In this document: positions 34,351-45,649 of the stretch, piece after piece | How positions within the stretch are numbered: the stretch's first letter is position 1 | Layout of the letters: every line of letters starts with the position of its first letter | Source of the DNA: Wyeomyia smithii | Taxonomy: Eukaryota; Arthropoda; Insecta; Diptera; Culicidae | NCBI RefSeq assembly: GCF_029784165.1 | Contig: NC_073695.1 | Span: 164,954,066-165,018,065, forward strand | Length of the DNA stretch: 64,000 nucleotides | Direction: 5' to 3' | Position numbers and translations under genes: made by a program | Notes under the pieces: model-generated | Told to the model about the DNA's origin: nothing | The model's input: the letters and a program-made list of their open reading frames with translations, nothing else | Databases searched by the model: none

Positions 34351-34899
34351 TATGTCAAATAAAATTATTAACAATTTTCGACAAAAATCGTTGCAATCCT
34401 CAATTGCTACGATAAGCTCTTTTTATAGCCAATAAGTTAGCAATTAAGTTAGTTATAAGTTTACTTCCCCTATTCTGACAAGTAGGTTTAAATCCCTACG
34501 AACGATAAGTCCTAATTGCGAAAGCAAACAAATCCTAACAATTAAAATTACAAATTTTTTAACAATGTTGAGAAGTCACCATTTGTGATTGGACACACAT
34601 ACTCATTACTTACTTATATTTATCATAAATACTTAAGCTACTAACAAATCCCCCCATAAAAAAAATATCGATATAAAAACTGACAGAGTCTCCCCGTTCC
34701 AATAGGTCAGTTTATTTTTGCTTCCATGAGCTTAGACTAAAATGATGCCTCGAAGGTAAAAGTTTTCCGAAAAGTTTGAAACAATCCCCATTCTTGAACA
34801 ATTTCTAATCCTGCTTTCAGAACCTAATAAAAACTGATGTCTTGAAAGAAAACATGCCGGTAAAAGCAGTACCAGTACCAGTGGAGTAAAGAACCGTCT

Positions 34900-35015
34900 A
34901 TGATTGCAGCGGTACTCTTCTATTCGTACATTTCAGCGGTACACTTCTATTCATACTGCAGCGGTACTATTCGTATTGCAGTGATACACTTTTGTTCGTA
35001 CATTTCTATTCGTGT
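34900..35015 (+). repeat. Short imperfect tandem repeat (GCAGCGGTAC...TTCTATTCGTAC)
   Basis: About four diverged units of 25-30 bp containing GCGGTAC, CTTCTATTCGTAC and ATTT. Minisatellite-like, non-coding. Confidence 0.6.
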
Positions 35016-35399
35016 GCGGTCGAGGAAAAACTGCAATGCTGCTGCTGATGGTGATTGAAAGTTTAAGCCATAAACTATTCAACAAGAATTGTAAATTTTT
35101 GCAACGGATATTTATGCAATTTTATCTTCGATATTCACTAAATAATCATGACCGGATAGTATAGAAAGAGTAAATTCCACATATACACATTTATAGAAGA
35201 GTAAGAGCCTGCGAATGCTTGTGAATTTTTGGTTTATTTACAAAGATTCATCAGAATCTCTTTTTACATTTCAAAATTGTTAGATGATATATTATTATTC
35301 AAAGCTTTACCATAATAAACGTATGTATTTGGGCAGTCTTCGTAATACAGCGAATGTAGTTGTAGGTAAATGAAAAAAATTGTCAAGCAAAACAAAATG

Positions 35400-35465
35400 G
35401 AATTGCTGATTGTTACGGTTTTTTGCTGGAACTTGTTAATAATTTTGTTAGACATATCTTCTTAT
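35400..35465 (-). pseudogene. Diverged remnant of the Jockey-type RT C-terminus
   Basis: The minus strand reads ATGTCTAACAAAATTATTAAC and encodes MSNKIINKFQQK, similar to MSKKIINNFRQK of the full-length copy. Only about 65 bp align; this is an older or different subfamily. Confidence 0.5.
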
Positions 35466-36065
35466 GTTTGCCAATTAATGAACCTTTGTAAGGGCTTCTA
35501 TATTATTTTGAAAGTAAGAACCATATTATAGATTTGATTTATTCAGAGTTAAATAAGACAAAACCATTTATTATAATAACGTAAGCTTTATTGGATGTGG
35601 TTTTCGAGAATATAGAGTTAATTCTGACTTCGACGCATTACGAGAAATTCTTGGTGCTTTTTCAACAAGAATGATATGCTTGTGCCTTGTCAAATACATG
35701 TTTTTTGCACAAAAAATACTACAAGCTAATACTAATATTGCCAAATATATACGATATTCTTTCGAGTGTTGTTGAATATATTTCAAAAAATTGATTTCCA
35801 ATGGAGGCTGAAAATAAAAATACGTACAGTCGCTGAGCAAACACCTTGATTCAGTCTGCAAGCTCTGTATATTTTGTAACAAAAAATCCCCTGATTACAG
35901 TGTTTAGTCCCACGTCACCATTTCATACAACCCTAGGGCTGCATACCTTGTGGCATTTTTACACGATGGATGTGCAAAAAACCGCGTTATTTTGAAAACT
36001 GTAGTAAAAAAATCGTGAAAAAAGTGTAAAAATGTAACTATGCAAAAAACGCGCTGCTATAGTCT
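35466..36065. other. No recognisable gene
   Basis: AT-rich. The last 130 bp contain repeated GTGTAAAAA and ACCGCGTTATTTTGAAAA motifs that recur on the far side of the foldback (38990-39060), suggesting an older element was its target. Confidence 0.45.
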
Positions 36066-38880
36066 CACGGTGCTCCAACAGACCGTTATAATTTAAAAAA
36101 ATGCACCAAAGAATCTGAGTACGCCATTCGATTCGTTATGACGCACAGTGCGTTGAGCCATAGACAAAAATCGTTTTTCTTTCTTTTTTATTTGGATGCA
36201 CCAAGTACCCAGAAGTGTTCACAGATATCTCCTAGGTTGTGAACAAGTATTGGTGAGCTTTGGGAAGCATCACAAATACTAATACAAGCATAGCAAGCGT
36301 CAGCGTCCAATGCAATCATTAGTTTCACATTTTGTGCTAAATTGTTGCGCGTTTTCTAAACGTTGGTAAAACTTAATTACTTCGTGTATTCCAATAAAAT
36401 GAAATGGAAAATAACAATCAAGGTTAGTGCGATATATTTCATTGGTAGAGAGACTTGGTTTCGATTGCGTGTATGATTAGTCGGTATGATGAGTTGGTGA
36501 AGGTATTAATCCTTGAAAAAACGCAAACTCAAACTTTCGTTAGCGTTTTAAAAAAAAGTTCCACAGAGTTCCTCTCTGAAACATATATCAAAAGTTTGTT
36601 TGAAGTGTCCTCTACAAAATATAAAAAAATTAGCTGCAACTTCCTGCAACTCTGCGAGATTTTTTGTTTTTCGTATGTCAATGCCGATCGCTCGTGAACC
36701 GGCAGATTTTTGAGAAGTGGTTTAACTGCAATGTAAGCAAAAGAACATCATGTGTATTCCGATATTTGACATCGTCTCTACCAGAAAACACAGTTGAGCA
36801 TATTAAAAATAAATGCACAAGTTTGCTGCTGTATATTATTCGAAATTGAACTTGAAATGGGAGAAATGTAATAGAATAAAAAAGTATTTCATGGAAAAGC
36901 ATGAAATTTGGTTGGAGTCACCACTTGCTCTTCCTCGATTCGGTGAGAATAATAATTATGAATAAAACCACATTTCTTCTCGTGGGCATCCTCAAAAACT
37001 TTTTTGAAAGCTGCTCACCAGAATTAAAGATCCCCGAGTTGCAGAGCTCGTTGAAAATAACTCCCCAGAAGAACTAGTATTTGCTGCTACCGTTTCGAAC
37101 AGCTATTCCAATTCGTCTGAAGATGACCTAAAACTTGACTTGATAATATAATATGCATCATGAAGAATTTTAGAATTGTTTATACTATATTAAAAATATA
37201 AAAAATAACAAAAATGGTACATAAAAGAATATCTAAAATAATACCTAAAATAACTTTTTTTTGTTATAACTGCACTTAAGTCACTTTTGCAATTATGTAA
37301 AAGTAAGTAAAACATAGAAACCACAGTTTCCGTTACAATGTACAACTTTTACAAAGAGATTAACGGTTTTTGGTATTCGATGAGTGCGTTGGCGTTTGGG
37401 ACAGCTTTGTGATTTAGTGAATCACCTAAGACCTATATGCATTCAGTAGCTCTGATGGTAACTAACAACTTTCCTTGTTACATCAACATGTTTTATCGAC
37501 AAAATAGTGTAGTTTTGATTTTTGTCCCGTCTTACCCTACATTCAACGCACTGTGTGACGTCCAGAATCTCTGGTCAAAATTTCAAAATAATCGTACGGT
37601 ACATTTTTGAGTAATGCCCTTTTGAAGGTCGTAAAGTACAAAAAAGTGATATTAAAACGACGAAATACTCAATGTAAAGCACGATTTTCAGCCATAATTT
37701 TATGAAACAACTTCCAAAATAGTTTCTACACATTCCAAGTATTATATTTCAAGACATTTACAATTGGTGGAAAGATTTATTTGAAAATCCCACAGTGCAC
37801 AGTGGGATAAATTCGGAAAATCGTGATCGTTCTAGATTTGACTACGAAAAATTGATTTCATGTACTCAATGTTTTCAGCAAAATTGTTGCATAGGACAAG
37901 GCCTTACTTTTGGCGTTTTTGGTTTTTCGATCAATCCACCTAACAGTAAGATAAAAAAATATTTTTTCTGATTTTCAATATACCGGATTGCTTTTTTCAG
38001 TAAAGTTGTGGAAAATTTTAAAAGAAAAACAATTGCTGAATACTGCGATGTCCTATCTGTACGTTGAACACGACTAAATTGAGTTTTTTGTGGAACACCC
38101 CTCCTTAAAACCAGTTTTTTCTCTATAATTTTTCTGTGATTGTCAAAACAATAAATTTTACAAAGTCTTGAGGAAAACTTAGGTGAATGCATAAATTCTT
38201 AGAACATTTTGCATTGTTTTGACCTCTACAGACGAAATTATAGACAAAAAAATGATTTTAAGGAGGGGTGTTCCACAAAAAAACTCTATTTTGCCGTGTT
38301 CAACATACAGATAGGACGTCGCAGTATTCAGCAATTGTTTTCTTTTAAAATTTTCCACAACTTCGCTGAAGAAAGCAATCCGGTATATTGAAAATTAGAA
38401 AAAATATTTTTTTTATCTAACTGTTAGGTGGATTGATCGAAAAACCAAAAACGCCAAAAGTAAGGCCTTGTTCTATGAAACAATTTTGCTGGAGACATTG
38501 AGTACATAAAATCAATTTTTCATAGTCAAAGCTAGAACGATCACGGTTTTTCGAATTTAGACCACTGTGCACTGTGGGATTTTCAAATAAATCTTTGCAC
38601 CAATTGTAAATGTCTTGAAATATAATACTTGGAATATAGAGAAACTATTTTGGAAGTTGTTTCATAAAATTATGGCTGAAAACGTGCTTTACATTGAGTA
38701 TTTCGTCGTTTTAATATCACTTTTTGTACTGTACGACTTTCAAAAGGGTATTACTCAAAAATGTACCGTACGATGATTTTGAAATTTTGACCAGAGATTC
38801 TGGACATCATAACGAGTCGAATGGCGTACTCAGATTCTTTGGTGCATTTTTTTATAATAACGGTCTGTGGGAGCACCGTG
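36066..38880. mobile_element. Long foldback element with near-identical arms of about 680 bp
   Basis: The left end CACGGTGCTCCAACAGACCG and the right end reverse complement CACGGTGCTCCCACAGACCG match, and the arms stay near-identical inward to a loop at about 38154-38211. The left arm is interrupted by the 36144-37555 element. GTCT borders both ends, a possible 4-bp duplication. No transposase in the arms; the 60-105 codon frames in both arms are mirror images of each other. An RNA from it would form a very long hairpin. Confidence 0.88.
36144..37555. mobile_element. Transib-like element with CACAGTG ends, 1412 bp, 5-bp duplication TGACG
   Basis: Both ends start CACAGTGCGTTGA, and TGACG is repeated exactly at 36139-36143 and 37556-37560. 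The other foldback arm shows the empty site. After the heptamer an identical block ACAAAAATC follows, 13 bp further in at the left end (36164-36172) and 23 bp at the right end (37517-37525, complement). Five-bp duplications and CAC-type heptamers are known for Transib elements (from memory). No transposase is visible; small frames in it have no known domain. Confidence 0.8.
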
Positions 38881-40661
38881 GTCTGTTATCGTTACCGTTA
38901 CTTACTGTAACTGTTAAACGCGAGAACGAAAGACCGTGCAAAAAAAAAAACATGTAAAACAAGTAAAAACTAGGTAAATTGAAAAAAAAAGAAAACAACG
39001 TACAAAAACCACGTTATTTGGAAAATCGTGTAAAAACACCGGGTAATAAAATACCATGTAAGGGATTTCCATGAAGTAAATGAAGTAAAAAATTGCCAGT
39101 TTTTCGTGGCGTTACAACGGTCAAATACCGCTGTTATCCATTAAACTTAAAATCAACATATTCGAAAATTTACACTAATACCACTCAGGCATCGAATAGA
39201 GCTTACTTTTCCATCAAATATTGGCGGAAAAAATGTTTGGCACTTCTGGGTATCCTCTAGAAAAAAAAGTTTCAGAAAGCACTAAATTTTTGTTAATTTT
39301 ACTTAAACTGTGCAATAAGTTTTATGTAGTACCTTGAACACTAGACACACTTGACTGCTACGTTTCTCGAAGGATACTGGAATATGGATTTCAAAAATTG
39401 GTTTGCTTGTGTACCTTTGCGGAAAATTTATCAAATGATAGTGTCGTGAATCCTCCTCACACTGTTGGGATCAAAACAGGCAAGACTACAACATAGATAT
39501 CTGACATTTAACACCTTATTTGGCTACTATCCGCTACCCGGGGCTGACAAAGCTGATACAACTTTGAGGCTCCATCTTGAAGGATTCCGTAAAGCTTTAA
39601 GAATCCAGGATTACAGGTGAACCACCACGCCCAGCGTGCAAGCTATTCGCCAAAAAGTTTCTACGGGATTGACATACATAGGTGTACATTTTGGATTCTG
39701 AATGACTCAAAGCAAGTATTTCTGGCATTTTGTTTTTGCTTTAACTTAAATATGTGAATTCTTTATATAATGTTGATCTAGAGAACAAGATTGATGTTTC
39801 GAAATGATATCGCACTGTTTAGTAGAATATTTGTCTGATAAAAAATTATTGTACCTAGTTTTAATTAAATTATTATGATGTGTAGGTAATTAAACAAATA
39901 CTTACCCATCGAGGTACCGTGTTATAAAAGACCCATCAGAAACCTTTGTTGATTGAATTCGATCGTCACGCTCCGCTATGAAACTTAATTGCCTAAAATA
40001 TGTTGTCACCTGCAAGTAAATACGCTGTATTATTGTACACACGATCCCTTAAATACTTAATTTCAATAGTAATTTTGTTATACATCGTCGATATACACCG
40101 TCTTTTGATGTACGGTGATTTGTGAAAAGTTCAATTAATATTAAATGGTATTCCTGGTTAGAACATTCGAACGATTGAAAAACATTGTTTGTTCGAAGAA
40201 ATATTCTTCAACTAGAATATTAGCAATTAACTTCATGAATATTTTAACTGAAAGAAACAGTAAACTACAAGTCTGTTTTTAAAACTTAATTTACGCATGG
40301 TATTGGATCACAATTTTCTTTTATATTTGATAAATTTAGCGAATCATAAAGCTAAATTGTAAGATGTATGCAAATTTTATCACAAACTTCTTCAGAAATC
40401 GTTGTTATGTTCATGGTTTCACATCAATTGAATACTAAATACCTTCTGTCTTAATGTAGGCATTGTTTCGAGGAAATAAGATCAATTTTCGAGTGTTTTC
40501 AACATGTTAAACATATTACTCAAATCACCAAAAGCCAAGCAAAACTAATTTTCATGGACAATCAAAACATACATGCAAACGTACATGCTAATACACAATT
40601 AACTACATTACAGTACAAAATACTCCATTACGTTGTCAGTGCTGCCAAAAAGTTCGTAGCA
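38881..40661. other. No recognisable gene
   Basis: AT-rich with poly-A runs near 38939 and 38980. No coding domain or complete repeat recognised. Confidence 0.45.
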
Positions 40662-41159
40662 CACCAAAACAGGGCTGTCCAACATACCTGAGCTGGCCAC
40701 ATCCGGCCTTCTGCTCCATTTCTCGCGGCCCGCGTTGAGTTTTGAAACACGTGTCACATTTGGCCCACGTGTTGATGTTCCAGATTGGAATTTGTTGTGA
40801 TACAAAACATTTTTGTATAATTTAAGCTTATTCTTATCTAGGGACGTTGCGATACCATTAAACATCGATACTTAGGATCGATTGCTGTATCGAGAGCAAG
40901 TACTGATATTCCGATAGTATCGAGCCTAACGTATCGATACCTAAATGTATCGTTGTGCGATACCATTTCATTCAAAATATAAGTCATGATTCTTTTTTAT
41001 TAGTTATTCATCAAGAGAGAACGTTTAATTAAATTAAACTATTTCTATAGACCATTTTACGAGACATTTCTGAACTCAATTTATGAATAAAATTTTGACA
41101 GAAAGCTCGGAACCGCTGACATAACGCACGTAAAAGCAACATCAACAGCAAAATACGTG

Positions 41160-41826
41160 TAGGGATACCTTCCGTCCTGATTTAGCAGGACATGTCATGA
41201 TTTTGAATTTCTATTTGGACGTCCTGATTTATTTTATATATTTTAGAATTTGTCCTGGTTTTCTTAAGATATTTAATTTTGTTGTGTGGTAACGAGCAGA
41301 ATTTTTGAAAATTGCTCAATAAGTGTTTTCGATTCCAGGTCGCAACGCTCACTGCGATCGATTTTTTTTTTTCATTTGAATCTCAGTAGAGTAATAAGAA
41401 GAATTTTTCACGCGTTGACCGTTACCATTAAGCATCAGGTATTTGTTAAGTTTAAGTTGAAACAGTTTACGTGTGTTGAATTTTTTAAATATCTACTAAT
41501 GCGTAACAATTTAAAGTGGTTTGAAAGTGACTCGTCAGAGATACACTCAGCTTTTTTACTATGTGTTTTTCTACACGGATTTTCGAATTAACAGTTTTTT
41601 CACGAGGATTTTTAAATCGAAGGTTATTTTATTACCGCGCTTGCTACGAAACTAAATAAAAATGTACAGTATGTACAGTAAATAAAAAAGTTTTATATTG
41701 TATTTTAGAGGGTAAATCACATATTACGTGTTATATTTGCTCATACATCGAAGAATAGAACGGCTAAGTCAACTTTGTGCCGAGAAAAGGTGTCCTGATT
41801 CCTACTTCGACCAGATGGTATCCCTA
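41160..41826. mobile_element. hAT-type MITE (TAGGGATACC family), 8-bp duplication AATACGTG
   Basis: Left TAGGGATACCTTCCGTCCTG; right reverse complement TAGGGATACCATCTGGTCGA. AATACGTG is exact at 41152-41159 and 41827-41834. A second member is at 57357-58403; both contain GCAGGACATGTC near the left end. Confidence 0.92.
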
Positions 41827-41856
41827 AATACGTGACACCTGTCAGTTCGTAAAATG

Positions 41857-42001
41857 ATCCATAAATTTACTGAATCTAGAAACACCAGCTTCTGCAGAAA
41901 CTTAGTCGAAAGCCGATTACGCTTTTCCTTAATAATTGATCCTGTTTTCGAAAAGAGCCGCTTGCATAGCTTTGGATCTGCATGACCGTAGAAAAGGATC
42001 G
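41857..42001 (-). pseudogene. hAT transposase C-terminal dimerisation fragment
   Basis: The minus-strand frame reads FYGHADPKLCKRLFSKTGSI followed by IKEKRNRLSTKFLQKLVFLD. The core LFSK(T)G..I.EKRNRLS is the hATC signature found at the end of hAT transposases. Only this segment is intact. Its position and orientation agree with the host element 40839-43039. Confidence 0.85.
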
Positions 42002-42060
42002 TTCCCGTAGGTTAATCTACAGAAATTTCTGTTAAATTGGCATTGCCGATGAGATGGCAT

Positions 42061-42851
42061 CAGAGATGCCAGATATACAGACAAATCTGTATTATACAGA
42101 CTTTCTGTGTTGCGATACAGACACGCATAAGCCTACAGATTTTATACAGACATTTAGTATAATACAGATATTACACAGATAGCTGATATTCTACATAATG
42201 GTTTTACCAGTATACACAAAAAAACGAACACAAAAACCAAAAGTCACTGTAGCCGTTGCTGGAAAAAGTGAACTAGGAACTGAACACTTTGCTGAACATA
42301 TTAATCTTGCGTTTTTGAGAGTGAAATCATGACAACGGGAATCGAGTCAGGCTATCGGGGTTTTTATCGGCCTCGTGGGCACTGATCTGCCTGTTTCGCC
42401 CCCAGTAACAAACAGCTGATTGTCTCGATCGATTGCCATGCAGGTTATATTGGTGAAAAGACCGTTTGTTCTATTCGGAGCAATATCCAACGTTGAAGAA
42501 TTGCTTAAAATGTCCCAAACCTTGAAGGTACTATTTTTATAACCGCGAGACTTCTGCCATCATGTATCAGTTTAGCTACATTACGACGAACGACGATTTT
42601 TATCACGGGAAAGACTCTTACTTCTATGTGTTACTTAGATTTAAAAGATAAATTAGTTATCGATTAATCGACCAACTATGATAGACTCGAAAAAGAACAA
42701 TCAAAACGAGCAATAAAACAAAACAATCTGACAGGTCGACAAATAATTAGGTATCAATGTATCGGTAACTTTTTTTCGCAGCGGTATACAGACTTATACA
42801 AACATTTTTATGGATTATACAGACTTGCCAAAACAAAGTCTGGCATCTCTG
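42061..42851. mobile_element. hAT-type MITE, 791 bp, 8-bp duplication GATGGCAT
   Basis: Ends CAGAGATGCCAGATATACAG and, reverse-complemented, CAGAGATGCCAGACTTTG. GATGGCAT is exact at 42053-42060 and 42852-42859. Rich in TACAGA motifs near both ends, as is the element at 43054. Confidence 0.92.
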
Positions 42852-43053
42852 GATGGCATGCATGCATACGATGCATCAAAATGGCACAGGAAACAGCAAG
42901 TTTTCTGCTTCTTTCGTTCTTCTTTACAGGGTTGTTTTGAGTCTTTTCGATACTGGTAAAACATCGATACCAAATATCCGAGTATCGGAAGTAGAAGGAT
43001 CGATTCTGTATAAGTATCGGTGGTATCGCAACGTCCCTATTCTTATCAACGAG

Positions 43054-44703
43054 CAGGGATGCCACATGTACAGATTAATCTGTATTTTACAGATTTTTGG
43101 CCGAAGTAACGGTACAGAATCTATTTATACAGATATACAGATTTTCGTCGAAAAGTACAGATATACAAATTTTTCGAAATTGACATTCCTTTTTTTTCCC
43201 TTGTAGAAGACTGAACCACTGCGACCATTGTTTGATCTATTGTGGTATGCTTCACCTTACTCTAAGTGCGTACGAGCAGGTACATCACTATTTGGCGAGT
43301 TGATATCCTTGCTACATTGCACATTTATCCCAGTTGGGCAACGCACTTCGTATGAAGTTTATTATCTCACCAGGACTTTCCCTCCAAATTTCGGTAGGTT
43401 CTATGTGTCCCTTACCGAAGATACGCAATCTGCGTTGTATTAATACTCGGCATTCGCAGAGTAGATGTTCTGAAGTTTCGCTTTCGATGCCACACAGGCG
43501 ACATTTATCATCATCAAGTTTGCCTATCTTCTTGAGATGATACTTACTCGGACAGTGCCCTGTAATAAGACCTGTGAATGTCCTCAAGTCTTTCTTATTT
43601 AATCTGAGCAGCACGAGGCTTTTCTCGCGATTTGGCTCTATGAATCTTTTCGATTGTCGTAATCCACTTATGACATCCCAGTTTGCTTTGATGGTCGCTT
43701 TTTCCCATTCACCGAGTTCAGCTTTTAGAGCGCTCGGGGAGATTCCACAGAAAGGTTCTGGGCCAACAAAGTTAGTAGATGACCCTTGTCTGGCTACTAA
43801 GTCGGCCTTCTCGTTTCCTTCGATTCCACAATGACCAGGAACCCAGTATAAGTTCACCTGGTTTTTCATAGCTAACTTTCGGAGCGACAGGATGCATTCC
43901 CACACTAGTTTAGAGTGGCAGAAAGGAGAATTCAGGGCTTTAAGTGCTGCCTGACTATCACAGAAAATGCATATATTTGCGTGTCGATAATTTCTTTCCA
44001 GACACGTATTCGTGCATTCTATTATCGCGTATATTTCCGCCTGGAATACTGTTGGCCAGTGTCCCATGGGGAAAAATTTATTAATTCCTGGTCCTGTGAA
44101 TCCCGCACCTGCAGAACCATTCATTTTAGAACCGTCTGTGTAGAAGCAAAGTGAACCATCCCGAATTGTGGGTCCACCTTGTTGCCAACTTTCTCGTTCT
44201 ATCTCTACTGTTCTGTAAGGAATTCCGAAATTTGGTTTCCTCTCCAGCCAATCCTCCTTACTTTTTATTAGATTATTTATTTGGAAATCTTTCAGTATCC
44301 TCAGGTGTCCTGTTAGATCTCCATCTTTTAGGTTGCACTGTCGATTTAGCCTTAGAGCACTTTTTTCCGCTTCTAGTTGAACCACCTGATGAAGTGGAAG
44401 AAGGTGAAGTATTGCATCTAGGGCTTTTGATGGAGTAGTACAGATATACAGATTTTTCGAAATTGACATTCATTTTTAAAAACAATCCAAATTTTATTTC
44501 ATTAAATATTAAGCAAATTGAACATATTTTCAACTCCTCACACGTTTTAAGCTAAAAATTTTGTTTATGTACCATAAAAACTTAAAAAATACAAACTTCG
44601 TTATGTTTAAACAATACAGATTTTGTTTACAGATATTTTTGTTCCAGATACAGATGCTCAGATTTTTTCAAGGGAAAACACAGATTTAAATGTGGCAACC
44701 CTG
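43054..44703. mobile_element. hAT-type MITE split by a LOA-like insertion, 8-bp duplication TCAACGAG
   Basis: Ends CAGGGATGCCACATGTACAG and, reverse-complemented, CAGGGTTGCCACATTTAAAT. TCAACGAG is exact at 43046-43053 and 44704-44711. The left duplication overlaps by 2 bp the right duplication of the 40839-43039 element, so the two landed 6 bp apart. Without the insertion it is about 370 bp, full of TACAGAT motifs. Confidence 0.92.
43189..44436 (-). pseudogene. 5'-truncated LOA/R1-like non-LTR retrotransposon (RNase H and C-terminus)
   Basis: The minus-strand frame is open from the insertion border (44436) to 43312. RNase H has all four acidic catalytic positions: FYTDGSKMNGSAG, FQAEIYAIIE, IFCDSQAALKAL and WVPGHCGIEGNEKAD. 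A C-terminal Cys/His cluster CRLCGIESETSEHLLC follows. An RNase H followed by this zinc cluster fits LOA or related R1-group elements of mosquitoes (Lian-like; inference). The copy lacks RT and endonuclease. A T-run at 43190-43197 is the minus-strand tail. A 35-bp target duplication flanks it (43154-43188 and 44437-44471, one mismatch). Confidence 0.88.
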
Positions 44704-44744
44704 TCAACGAGTAATGGCATCCAGTTATTAGTGTGTTTCAAACT

Positions 44745-44892
44745 TTCAACCCATATCGACATTTCAAAAATGAAGAACGACTTCAAAAGAATGAAGGCAG
44801 TAAAAAATAGTTGTCGTTCATCTTTATCTGACGAGAATTTAGAATCATGTTTGTGGATTTCGGTGTCAGATTTTGATATCAATATGTTCTGA
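44745..44892 (+). pseudogene. hAT transposase C-terminal fragment
   Basis: The end of the frame reads MKNDFKRMKAVKNSCRSSLS, then DENLESCLWISVSDFDIN before the stop at 44890-44892. The pattern of a Ser-Ser-Leu-(Ser/Thr)-Asp-Glu-(Asn/His)-Leu followed by a CLR/CLW-I-S stretch is that of the C-terminal tail of ZBED/FAM200-type hAT transposases, recognised from memory. The rest of the gene was lost or disrupted. Confidence 0.65.
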
Positions 44893-45640
44893 AAAAAGCC
44901 AATAGTTTAAACTTTCTCATCAATTTCCCAAACTCATGTAATTTTAAAATCTTATAACAATAAATACAAAACATGTTTCACCATTTCAAAATTTCTCCAT
45001 ATTTGTTATGACTGTGGCTTGTAAGATTACTTATATTATGGTAAGCTTAAACTGCTATCATCCTTGGTTTTTTAATCTAAAATGGACTGCTTTTATATCA
45101 AAACCAAAGTTATCCAGCATGATATTTAAACATATATTCGCACACACACAAAAAAATAATAGCTGAAATTCGAAAGTTTTCAAAATTTTGGCCCGACAGC
45201 TGGTGTGGATTGTGAAATTTTGCCCCCGCGTCATAAAGGTTGGACAGGCCTGCACTAAAAAATAGTTCTTTCTCACACTCACATACCCTAGAGTGCCTGT
45301 AAATATATATAGAGTGGCGACACTTTCAAAATTGGAGTGAAAATTATCAGTGTTATTCCAATCGAGCAAACAACCTATAAAACTCTATTCTCGCACCAAA
45401 CCTCGTTGCAGTGGCATCGGGAAGTATCAAGCCAGTCTTCAGAACGCGCTAAAACGTGGTTTTTCTTCATTTTGAAAAGAATCGAATTAATTTCACGATT
45501 CAGTAGATGGAAAGTGTTTAGCATTGAATAGTTCGATAAAGATTTTATTCAATAATAATTGCATCATTTATCTCATTGTTCTCTTTAAGGGGGGACCCTA
45601 CTCTAGAAGGTCGAAAAATTAGAATTTTCATATTTTTTTT
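44893..45640. other. No recognisable gene
   Basis: The tail of the old hAT element up to 45252, then AT-rich sequence with short frames only. Confidence 0.45.
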
Positions 45641-45649
45641 GGCTGTCTA

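Larger units (their letters stand above)
29968..34676 (+). mobile_element. Severely truncated Jockey-type copy, split by 4.3 kb of later insertions, 13-bp target duplication
   Basis: AATATCGATATAA stands before (29968-29980) and after (34664-34676). The left piece, 29981-30016, encodes RLTGVEPLEAM; the right piece, 34351-34663, continues exactly from the next codon (SNKIINNFRQKSLQSS) to LYSQ and the 3' UTR ending CCCCCCATAAAA. Together they make a copy of only about 350 bp. TATG is duplicated at the split (30013-30016 and 34351-34354). Confidence 0.9.
40839..43039 (-). mobile_element. hAT element remnant, 8-bp duplication TTCTTATC
   Basis: Termini TAGGGACGTTGCGATACCA and, reverse-complemented, TAGGGACGTTGCGATACCA. 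TTCTTATC is exact at 40831-40838 and 43040-43047. It contains two younger MITEs and a minus-strand transposase C-terminus. Many ATCGATAC-type motifs lie next to each end. Confidence 0.93.
40670..45252 (+). mobile_element. Old hAT element hosting several later insertions
   Basis: The left end is CAGGGCTGTCCAACATACC and the right end, reverse-complemented, CAGGCCTGTCCAACCTTTA. The 8-bp flanks are CACCAAAA (40662-40669) and CACTAAAA (45253-45260), 7 of 8 identical as expected for an aged duplication. A plus-strand hAT transposase C-terminus lies near its right end (44745-44892). It contains the elements at 40839-43039 and 43054-44703. Confidence 0.75.

Noticed and set aside
37791..37812. CACAGTG repeats in CCCACAGTGCACAGTGGG as further RSS-like ends
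   Set aside because: They lie in the middle of a foldback arm, are mirrored in the other arm, and have no duplication or inner block.
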